From Rossellomorea sp. SC111 (lineage in GTDB: Bacteria > Bacillota > Bacilli > Bacillales > Bacillaceae_B): a DNA stretch of 64,000 bases. The stretch covers positions 105,011 through 169,010 of the forward strand of contig NZ_JANIOC010000010.1 in the NCBI RefSeq assembly GCF_024733565.1. The letters run 5' to 3'. The position numbers and the translations under genes are program-made. Positions 57,515 through 64,000 of the stretch are shown here, piece by piece. The notes beneath the pieces were generated by a model, which saw nothing but the letters and a program-made list of their open reading frames with translations, was not told the DNA's origin and ran no database searches. How positions within the stretch are numbered: the first letter of the stretch is position 1; every line of letters begins with the position of its first letter.

Positions 57515-58954
57515 ATGAAAAAAATACTTATTTCTATATGTTTGGTTTGTTGCATTATGCTTCCAACTGCTTCACAAGTTCGTGGAGAAATGACTAAAGC
57601 AGGGCTCATCAATGAATTTATGAGAGATTCAATGAAAAAGTATAAGATTCCAGGTGCTTCATTAGCGATTGTCCAAGACGGAAAACTCATATATCAAGCG
57701 GGGTTTGGGGAACAGAGTAATGGGGCACCCGTAACAAAGGACACCATGTTTACGATTGGTTCTGTCAGCAAGCCCATAACTAGCCTCGCCATCATGAAAT
57801 TAGTAGATGACGGAGAGGTGAACCTGGACCAAGAGATATCTCAATACTTGCCACACTTCCATTATAATCAGGATAGCTCCAATCAGGAAGTGACCATTAG
57901 GCAGTTGCTAACGCATACAAGCGGGATTAGCTCTTACGATGGATTGGTTCTTTCTGACCGCAATCTTCGAGGAGAAGATGCAATAGCTAAAGCTGTTCAA
58001 GAACTGAGTGGTGTTTCTTTAAAACATGAACCCGGGGAAGTACATGAATATAGCCCTGCGAATTATTTACTTTTGGCAAAAATAGTAGAGGATATAACGA
58101 ATCAGCCATTTGCTACCTTTATGCATGATGAAATTTTTAATCGAATCGGAATGAAAAGGACGGCATCGAATTTCAGGGATGCTCAAGAATTAGGGTATCA
58201 GCCTGGGTTTCAATCATGGTTCGGAAAGCCGATAAAAAGTAAAGGGTTTATGGATGATAGCGGAGTTCCTTACGGATACATGGTCTCAACTTCTGATGAT
58301 ATATCGAAGTTTATAAGATTTATGATGCACGGAGGCCGAGAATTGCTCTCAGAGAAATCCTTCTCTATGTATACCTCTCCACAAGTTCATAGAAAAGAAG
58401 ATATGTATTACGGTTATGGCTGGAGAATCTCCACAAGGGCAGAGGATTCTTACTATTTTCATGGCGGTGAAACACCCGATTCCCGGTCAGAACTATTCAT
58501 AAATCCCAATAGGGGCTATGGGTTTATCTTACTCACAAACAAAAACAACTTTTCAGAAGTCCTTTCAACTATATGGATGAGGAATGGTATCAAGACGATT
58601 TTGGAGAATGGGACAATGCCGGAAGTGAAGCCGGTTAATCATCACATACAATGGAGTGCCTTCTTCATCACAGTTTTCCTTTTTTTATTATGCTTTTGGA
58701 ATGTATCCCGACTCAGATCGAAAGTTTCCATTAAGAAGGGAGTATGGATATTTATTGGATCAATCTCCATCCTTCTTGCCATAGGAATAATTCCCCTATT
58801 GTGTTATTTCTTCTCTACTCCCTGGCGTGCAATCAATCTATACGCGCCAGATATTGCATTCATCATAAAACTTCTGGTTGGGACGATGACATTAAATGGT
58901 GTCCTACTTTTAATGATTACAATGCTAAAACGAAGTGAAGCGAGACACAGATAG
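57515..58954 (+). CDS. Serine beta-lactamase-like hydrolase with C-terminal membrane anchor
   Basis: A 479-residue protein of the class C beta-lactamase/FmtA-like family (Pfam Beta-lactamase). Signal peptide MKKILISICLVCCIMLPTAS, then SxxK as SVSK (about residue 82), YxN as YSPAN (about 178) and the KTG-equivalent HGG in FHGGETPDS. After residue 370 come three TM helices (FFITVFLFLLCFWNV, GVWIFIGSISILLAIGIIPLL, LVGTMTLNGVLLLMI). It faces outside the membrane and may act on D-Ala or cell-wall esters; it is not necessarily a resistance enzyme. AAAGGGGAC precedes the ATG. Confidence 0.85.
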   Translation: MKKILISICLVCCIMLPTASQVRGEMTKAGLINEFMRDSMKKYKIPGASLAIVQDGKLIYQAGFGEQSNGAPVTKDTMFTIGSVSKPITSLAIMKLVDDGEVNLDQEISQYLPHFHYNQDSSNQEVTIRQLLTHTSGISSYDGLVLSDRNLRGEDAIAKAVQELSGVSLKHEPGEVHEYSPANYLLLAKIVEDITNQPFATFMHDEIFNRIGMKRTASNFRDAQELGYQPGFQSWFGKPIKSKGFMDDSGVPYGYMVSTSDDISKFIRFMMHGGRELLSEKSFSMYTSPQVHRKEDMYYGYGWRISTRAEDSYYFHGGETPDSRSELFINPNRGYGFILLTNKNNFSEVLSTIWMRNGIKTILENGTMPEVKPVNHHIQWSAFFITVFLFLLCFWNVSRLRSKVSIKKGVWIFIGSISILLAIGIIPLLCYFFSTPWRAINLYAPDIAFIIKLLVGTMTLNGVLLLMITMLKRSEARHR

Positions 58955-58978
58955 CCTTATTACCCTAGGGTAATAAGG
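58955..58978. repeat. Perfect 24-bp palindrome after the serine hydrolase gene
   Basis: The half-arm is CCTTATTACCCT and its exact complement follows without a spacer, starting at the stop codon. There is no T-run, so it is not a typical terminator; it may be an operator for the following gene or a processing hairpin. Confidence 0.7.
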
Positions 58979-59050
58979 TTCTGGATTAAGAGCCTGGCGT
59001 AAATGCTTTCAGGTAAACGGAGAAAATATTAGAATGAAAGGAAATACGAC

Positions 59051-59983
59051 ATGATACAAACATCACTTGAACTAACAGCGAAAAAGACATTGCAGTGGAC
59101 GGCACAAACCATACCTCCACTCAAAGAAGATGAGATTCTCATTAAAACCGTTGCAGGAGCCATCAGCATCGGGGCAGAACTTCCTCAATACAATGAAACG
59201 GATCCCACTGACCATCCGCAGACTTACCCGAAAGAGACCGGGTATGAAAGTTTTGGAGAAGTGATAGCCACAGGGGAGGCGGTCCAAGCCTTTAAAATAG
59301 GAGACCGGGCTGTTGCATTTTATGGCCATAAGGATTATGGGATCGTAAAAGAGAGTAAGGCTATTTTCGTTCCGGAAGATATTCCCCATCAAGAGGCATT
59401 GCTCGTGATATTGTCATGTGATGCAGCAAAAGGTGTGCTTAAATTGAATCCGGAAGAGACCGATCGAGTGTTGGTTACAGGTGCCGGTACCATGGGTTTA
59501 TTGACAGTCTATTTTTTGAAAGAGTATATGAACGTCAGGTACATTGATATGATAGAACCTCATGGCTTAAGAGGCGAATTAGCAAGAAGATTGGGGGCGG
59601 AAACAGTTTATAAAGATCAAGGTGAATGCCCGAGTGATTTCTATGATTATGCTTTAGAGTGCTCGGGGTTTAACGATGCATTTAAGATACTGCAAAAGTC
59701 GCTTAAGTATGAAGGAGAAATGTGCATATTATCCGACGGGAATAAGGAGCCATTTATTCTGCAGCCTGACTTTTTCCGTAAAGAGCTCAAGGTTATAGGG
59801 TCAAGTGATGGATGGGATTATGAGCAGCATTCTAAATGGTATTTTAATCAGATCAAAGGTAAGGATTCCTGCTTACGCGACCTGTTTGAGAAAACGATCA
59901 TATTTAAAGAACTACCCGAGTGTTTTGAAGAGATGGGTAAAGGAAAGATTTCTCCCATAAAAGTTTTGGTGAACTATTTCTAA
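59051..59983 (+). CDS. Medium-chain dehydrogenase/reductase-like protein without zinc ligands
   Basis: A 310-residue MDR-superfamily protein: N-terminal GroES-like domain (ETGYESFGEVIATGEAVQAFKIGDRA) and a Rossmann domain with VLVTGAGTMGLLTVYFL (GxGxxG). The usual catalytic Cys and the four structural Cys of zinc alcohol dehydrogenases are missing from their normal places (AISIGAELPQYN instead of CxxD), so it is a zinc-free oxidoreductase, perhaps of the BchC/quinone-reductase type. AAAGGAAATACG before the ATG. Substrate unknown. Confidence 0.75.
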   Translation: MIQTSLELTAKKTLQWTAQTIPPLKEDEILIKTVAGAISIGAELPQYNETDPTDHPQTYPKETGYESFGEVIATGEAVQAFKIGDRAVAFYGHKDYGIVKESKAIFVPEDIPHQEALLVILSCDAAKGVLKLNPEETDRVLVTGAGTMGLLTVYFLKEYMNVRYIDMIEPHGLRGELARRLGAETVYKDQGECPSDFYDYALECSGFNDAFKILQKSLKYEGEMCILSDGNKEPFILQPDFFRKELKVIGSSDGWDYEQHSKWYFNQIKGKDSCLRDLFEKTIIFKELPECFEEMGKGKISPIKVLVNYF

Positions 59984-60077
59984 TTTCATTTCTATCAAAA
60001 AGAGACTAGGACATATCTAAATCCATTTTCTCTAAAGACGAACAATCAAAAAATTAGGTAGTATCACTTGTTACACC

Positions 60078-60209
60078 GCTTTTGATTTCCGTGTAAGACT
60101 TCGCTTTCCTCGGGCGTTCGGCTAGCCTCCTCGTCGCTGTCGCTCCTGCGGGGTCTTACCTATTCCGCTTTTCCCGTAGGAGTCTTCGTCATGCACTCCA
60201 ATCAAAAGC
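60078..60209. repeat. Dispersed element C, copy 2
   Basis: Ends GCTTTTGATT / AATCAAAAGC; compared with copy 1 (GCTATTGATT / AATCAATAGC) both arms have changed together and pairing is kept. Interior shared: GACTTCGCTTTCCTCGGG, AGCCTCCTCGTCGCT, CTCCTGCGGGGTCTTACC, GTAGGAGTC. About 55 bp before it and the 250 bp after it also align with the 31 kb locus. Confidence 0.88.
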
Positions 60210-60455
60210 TAGATCCTGCTCTCTACAGTGTATAAACTTTAGCAAAAATTTTGAAAGTCCCGTCTCACCATGGCTGTTATTCGTACAAAGACTTTATAGT
60301 TTTCGGATGTTCGATCATTCGGAGCATAATGAGTCATTTACATCAGGTAAGAAAGAGTATTTGTATAAGTAACGGTAATTGATCACTGGAACTATTAGAA
60401 TAAGAGTTGGTGTATGCAATAGTGTACACTACAATGTTATAGTGAAACACTTACG

Positions 60456-60725
60456 CTTGGAAAGTTGATTGGAGCGGAAGTTGCTCGACTCCTGCGGGAA
60501 ACGCTGGCCAGTCCGAAAAGCGGAAGCGGCTTGACCAGCCCCGACAAGCATAAGATGAATGGGCTAAGAAGGCGTTTGTTTGCCTTCTTGGTCCATTTAG
60601 CTTATGACCTCGAGGGGCTAGCCGCTGTAGCTGGACAGGTGAGACCCCGCAGGCGAAGCCGAGGAGGCTCACCGCCAGCCCCGCGGAAAGCGAGCAACTG
60701 GAGCGGAAATCAACCACTACTCACT
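60456..60725. repeat. Dispersed element A with inserted core, reverse orientation
   Basis: Runs from CTTGGAAAGTTGATTGGAGCG to AATCAACCACTACTCACT. The core is bounded by GCTGGCCAG (60503) and GCTGGACAG (60630), 127 bp apart, with GACAAGCATAAG / CTTATGACCTCGAGG inside. The related block at 30.8-31.35 kb has the same element A without the insert. Confidence 0.9.
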
Positions 60726-60766
60726 ACATCCAAAACCAACAGTATTTACGTAAACAGCTAATTGAT

Positions 60767-60806
60767 AAATCCGAACGATTTCGAATAATCGTTCGGATTT
60801 TCTTTT
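60767..60806 (+). terminator. Strong terminator-like hairpin with no gene upstream
   Basis: Perfect 14-bp arms AAATCCGAACGATT / AATCGTTCGGATTT followed by TCTTTT. The nearest plus-strand gene ends 780 bp upstream, beyond two repeat elements. Read on the minus strand it lies just after AAAGAGGCTGGGACAAAAG. Confidence 0.8.
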
Positions 60807-60910
60807 GACTAAATTCTTTTGTCCCAGCCTCTTTCTTTACGCAGGTCTATCATAAAACCAAATTTCATGTAAAATAAACAATCATACCAAACTGCACAGG
60901 AGTGACTCCC

Positions 60911-62512
60911 GTGAAAAAGGAAAAGCTTAAACTAAGTACCATCATCATTCTTTTCGTCTGTGTCGTTGTCCTCGTTTCCCTTGTCATAACCGATCTGCTG
61001 ATTTCAAGGACGCTCAATGATAATATTGAAGCGAATATTGAAGAAAAAGCCAAGATTGTTTCAAGGACCGTGGCTCACTCGACGATTGTGAAGAGCGGCC
61101 TTCAGAATCAAGAAAAGGAAGACAGCATACAAGAATACACCTTGGATATCCAAGAATCAGCAGAGGTCCTGTTTGTTGTGGTGATGGATATGGAGGGCAT
61201 ACGGAAATCCCATCCCGATCCTGATCGTATTGGCAAGCACTTTGTCGGAGGGGACGAGAAGGATGTGTTGGAAGGAAAAGAAAGCCTGTCGATTTCTGAA
61301 GGTACTCTTGGTAAGTCTGTCAGGGCTTTTTCTCCCGTTTACAATGAGAAACACGAACAGATTGGGGCAGTGTCTGTCGGGATTTCCTTAAAAAGTGTGG
61401 AGGAAGCTTTGAATCAAAGCCACTACAATATTTTATTGGGATCGGCTCTCGGAATCATTGTGGGGATCATAGGGGCTGTTATCATTGCCCGGTACATAAA
61501 GAGAATTTTATTTGGGCTTGAACCCTTTGCGATCGCGAAGATCTTGGAGGAGCGGAATACGATGCTTCAGTCGGTCCATGAAGGAGTGGTGGCTGTGAAT
61601 AAAGATACCACCATTTCTCTGGTGAATAAATCAGCACTGAAAATTTTCAATAAAGCTGGACTGAGCTCTGATCCGATAGGTATGCCCATTAAGGAATACA
61701 TGCCGCACACCCGTCTTGGACGGGTGATGGAGACGGGGAGACCCGAGCTTGACGAGGAGCAGACGATCAACGGTGTATCTATACTCGTGAACCGGGTTCC
61801 ATTAATCGTCAATGGTGAAGTAGTCGGAGCTATTTCTACCTTCCGTGATAAGACGGAAGTGAATCAATTAGCGGAACAACTAACCGGTGTAAAATTATAT
61901 GCGGAAGCTCTCCGTGCCCAATCACATGAATTCATGAATAAGATGCATGTGATTCTGGGACTCGTGAAAATGAAGGATTACAGCCATTTAGACCGGTATG
62001 TGAAAGAACTTGTTTCGTTCCGTGTCGACGAAGTGAGCATGGTAACCTCGTAAGTGAAAGACCCCGCCCTTGCCGGTTTTATCATGGGGAAACTAAGCTA
62101 TGCGAGGGAAAAGAACGTTTCGTTAACCATCGAATGCCACGACTTTCTTCCGGAACCAAGGGACCCTGCCGTTACCCATGAATTGATAACCGTCATTGGA
62201 AACCTATTGGATAATAGTATTGATGCAACGGTGGGTTGTGACGAAAAGGAAGTATTGATGGAGATATTTTATCAGGATGGTCAGTTTGAAATGGTTGTGA
62301 CCGATACAGGAATGGGGATGCCGGAGGATATGGTAGAGGATATTTTCATCAAGGGGTATTCTTCTAAGGGAGAAGGACGCGGCTACGGTCTTTTCCTAGT
62401 GAAAGAGAGTATCGGTAAGCTCAATGGGGTCCTGCATGTTGAATCGAAGGAAGGTTCAGGGACGACTATGATTGTTCAGGCTTCATATGAGGAGGGAATG
62501 AAGGGTGATTAA
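60911..62512 (+). pseudogene. CitA/DcuS/MalK-type sensor histidine kinase interrupted by an in-frame stop
   Basis: One continuous frame encodes a complete dicarboxylate-type sensor: TM 1 (about residues 8-32), an extracellular Cache domain (IRKSHPDPDRIGKHF, PVYNEKHEQIGAVSVGIS), TM 2 (about 175-198), a PAS domain (about 215-320), the H-box QSHEFMNKMHVILGL (His about 339) and, after the stop, the ATPase domain with NLLDNSIDA, DTGMGMPED and GYGLFLVKES. A TAA at 62051-62053 replaces one codon just before KDPALAGFIMGKLSYARE, where relatives continue without a break. The next codon is GTG, so the ATPase half could be made by re-initiation (residues to 62512). Either a recent pseudogene (CAA to TAA), a sequencing error, or a split kinase. 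GTG start 60911 follows AGGAG. Confidence 0.75.
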
Positions 62513-63215
62513 TGTATTGATCGTGGAAGATGATCCAATGGTGGCACGGTTTAATCAAAGGTATCTGGAAGAAATGAATGGATTTCATTTAATCGGCATT
62601 TCGAATTCAATTGAAGATGCCTTGGAGAAGGTAAGTGAGCTAAAGGTCGATTTAATATTATTGGATGTTTATTTGCCCGGGAAACAAACGGGAATGGACT
62701 TATTGGAGCAAATACGCAGGGAACAGCGGGAAATAGATGTCATCCTCATCACAGCGGCATCAGAAGTAGAAAATATTCAAAGTGCCCTCAGGATGGGCGT
62801 GGTGGACTATTTAATCAAGCCCTTTGAATTTGAACGGTTTAAAAAAGCGTTGATGTCTTACCGGAAGAGTACTCATATGCTTCATAAGCACGCTACCATT
62901 GGACAGGATGAACTGGATTTACTTTTACTAAGGGAAGTACAAGAAAACCGGGAGGAGATACCCCTTCCTAAAGGGTTGACGAGAAGTACATTAGCGTCTG
63001 TTTTCCAAGAGCTTGTTAGTTTCGAAGAAGAGTCATTTTCAACAGATGATATAGCGGATGTGACGTCAATTTCACGGGTGTCGATCAGAAAGTACCTGAG
63101 GTTTTTGAAAGAAATCGGGGTTGTGGATGAAACCTTGGTCTATGGAATCGGAAGGCCGGTATTTCGGTATACGTTGAAAAGAAAGAATATTCCCAGAATC
63201 GAAAGTTATTTATAA
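62505..63215 (+). CDS. CitT/MalR/DctR-type response regulator
   Basis: A 236-residue regulator with receiver domain (Asp9/Asp10, phospho-acceptor Asp54 in LILLDVYLPG, Thr in LITAASE, Lys in YLIKPFEF) and a C-terminal HTH of the CitB/MalR type (about 160-225, FSTDDIADVTSISRVSIRKYLRFL). GTG start 8 nt after GGAGGG, overlapping the kinase frame by 8 bp. It should control the adjacent 2-hydroxycarboxylate transporter; the gene itself is intact even though its kinase is interrupted. Confidence 0.9.
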   Translation: MINVLIVEDDPMVARFNQRYLEEMNGFHLIGISNSIEDALEKVSELKVDLILLDVYLPGKQTGMDLLEQIRREQREIDVILITAASEVENIQSALRMGVVDYLIKPFEFERFKKALMSYRKSTHMLHKHATIGQDELDLLLLREVQENREEIPLPKGLTRSTLASVFQELVSFEEESFSTDDIADVTSISRVSIRKYLRFLKEIGVVDETLVYGIGRPVFRYTLKRKNIPRIESYL

Positions 63216-63259
63216 GCAGCTTATGGCTGCTTATTTTAATTTCAAAATACAAACAATAG

Positions 63260-63321
63260 TTTCATAATCTATGAAATCATAAAACGTTTTCATAAAATGA
63301 ATATAATGTAAGCGGTTGCTA
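63260..63321 (+). promoter_or_regulatory. Promoter region of the 2HCT transporter: dyad, -10 box and cre-like site
   Basis: TTTCATA-ATC-TATGAAA (63260-63276) is a perfect dyad with a further TTTTCATA half at 63287, a good candidate site for the response regulator. TATAAT lies at 63302. ATGTAAGCGGTTGCTA (63306-63321) matches the cre consensus at 12 of 14 positions and would overlap the transcription start, as expected for CcpA repression. Confidence 0.5.
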
Positions 63322-63415
63322 AAGGGCGATTACAGGGGTGTAAGGAAGAGAGTGCTGGAAAGAGCGGTACAGCATTTTAGTTCGTACTTATAAATCGACA
63401 AAGGGGATGAACAAG

Positions 63416-64000
63416 ATGGGACAAGCAGCTTCAACACTTTCATATGAAAATGAGAAAACAAAAGAGGATGGGACGGATACGAAAAATCGTACTCTAAGGG
63501 TTTTCAATATACCGATCCTTTGGTTTCTGGTCTTTACGGGTATTACGCTGGTTAGCATGTACACGGGGAATCTGCCTGGAGGAATGATCGGAAGCCTTCT
63601 CGTCATGATGGTCCTGGGTGAATTATTTGGATGGGCGGGAGACCGAACACACATCGTGAAAACATTCCTGGGAGGCGGTGCCATCATAGCGATTTTCGGC
63701 GCAGCTTATATGGTCTATGCCGGGTTGCTTCCCGAGACCACGGTCACATCCATGACTGACTTTATGAAGTCTGGCGGATTCTTGAATTTTTATATTGCGG
63801 CGTTAATTACCGGAAGTATATTGGGGATGAATTCGAAAGTATTGGTAAAGGTGGGCCTCCGCTACTTTCTGCCAATCTTCGGGGCAGTGGCCGGAGCGAT
63901 CATTGTGGCATGTATATTTGGATCTCTTGTCGGGTTTACCCTTAAAGAAGCCATCCTTGTCATTACCATGCCAATCATGGGTGGTGGAATGGGAGCCGGT
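63416..64000 (+). CDS. 2-hydroxycarboxylate transporter family protein (MaeN/CimH type), 5' part
   Basis: The first 195 residues of a 2HCT-family Na+ or H+ symporter, cut by the window end. A hydrophilic N-terminal tail (about 35 residues) precedes five or more TM helices; NIPILWFLVFTGITLVSMYTGNLPGGMIG and the re-entrant-loop motif MPIMGGGMGAG identify the family. The neighbouring MalR-type regulator points to malate or citrate as substrate. ATG at 63416 is chosen because AAAGGGG is 9 nt away; the ATG at 63407 is too close. Confidence 0.88.
   Translation, partial: MGQAASTLSYENEKTKEDGTDTKNRTLRVFNIPILWFLVFTGITLVSMYTGNLPGGMIGSLLVMMVLGELFGWAGDRTHIVKTFLGGGAIIAIFGAAYMVYAGLLPETTVTSMTDFMKSGGFLNFYIAALITGSILGMNSKVLVKVGLRYFLPIFGAVAGAIIVACIFGSLVGFTLKEAILVITMPIMGGGMGAG

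Noticed and set aside
57515-58954. Antibiotic-resistance beta-lactamase
   Set aside because: The motifs fit the broad class C/FmtA-like hydrolase family with a C-terminal membrane anchor; nothing specific for drug hydrolysis is visible.
60451-60761. Apparent 88-98 residue proteins at 60.5 kb
   Set aside because: They lie wholly inside element A plus core, on both strands, with no ribosome binding site.

Overview
The window is a chromosomal segment of a Bacillaceae endospore former (Bacillus/Rossellomorea-like). No rRNA, tRNA, phage or CRISPR locus is visible. Start sites carry strong AGGAGG-type Shine-Dalgarno sequences, TTG and GTG starts are common, and many genes are sporulation-linked (yheC/yheD family, yhaX, yhaL, YjcZ peptides, a LysM-GH18 hydrolase, prsA, scoC). 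From memory of Bacillus subtilis gene order, most of the window is collinear with its yheE-to-yhfL region: yheE, yheD/C, yheB, yheA, yhaX, hemZ, yhaR, yhaQP, yhaONM, yhaL, prsA, yhaJ, yhaI, scoC, yhaH, trpP, hit, ecsABC, yhaA, yhfA, hmoB, hemEHY, yhgD, yhgE, yhfH, yhfI, lplJ, lcfB. Genes that look added to this backbone are a CstR-like repressor, two further yheC/D paralogues, an acyl-CoA ligase, DoxX and PAP2 membrane proteins, a liaFSR operon, an isochorismatase-fold protein, a LysM-GH18 enzyme, a YtkA-like lipoprotein, a serine beta-lactamase-like protein and a dehydrogenase.

Layout. 0-3 kb: 5' part of an msmX-type sugar ABC ATPase, a PucR-type regulator, a CstR-like repressor, a tandem hairpin repeat array and small genes. 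3-8 kb: four consecutive ATP-grasp spore-coat-type genes on the minus strand. 8-16 kb: yheB, yheA, yhaX, hemZ, acyl-CoA ligase, yhaR. 16-25 kb: ABC exporter yhaQP, nuclease/RNase operon yhaONM, then yhaL and prsA convergent. 25-30 kb: three YjcZ micro-genes and yhaJ to hit. 30.1-31.4 kb: a gene-free 1.3 kb region with three iterations of a two-box repeat and two dispersed elements. 31-42 kb: ecsABC, yhaA, yhfA, liaFSR, hmoB. 43-47 kb: haem genes hemEHY. 47-56 kb: LysM-GH18 enzyme, yhgD/yhgE with shared operators, yhfH, yhfI, lplJ, and lcfB behind a FadR box. 56-64 kb: enoyl-CoA hydratase, serine hydrolase, dehydrogenase, repeat elements, then a dicarboxylate-type two-component system whose kinase is interrupted by an in-frame TAA, followed by a 2-hydroxycarboxylate transporter cut by the window end.

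Functional threads. Haem synthesis and turnover (hemZ, hemEHY, hmoB), fatty-acid activation and beta-oxidation (two ligases, two enoyl-CoA hydratases, FadR and cre-like sites), secretion and envelope quality control (prsA, ecsABC, yhaQP, liaFSR, yhgE) and spore formation dominate. The least expected content is non-coding: (i) the two-box array at 30.29-30.69 kb with C-rich, anti-Shine-Dalgarno-like boxes; (ii) a 123-127 bp hairpin element found both as a tandem trimer and inserted at one fixed place inside a second dispersed element; (iii) a composite block of about 600-700 bp present twice (31 kb and 60 kb) in opposite orientation; (iv) a 169 bp MITE-like element with perfect 10 bp terminal repeats and a 5 bp target duplication.
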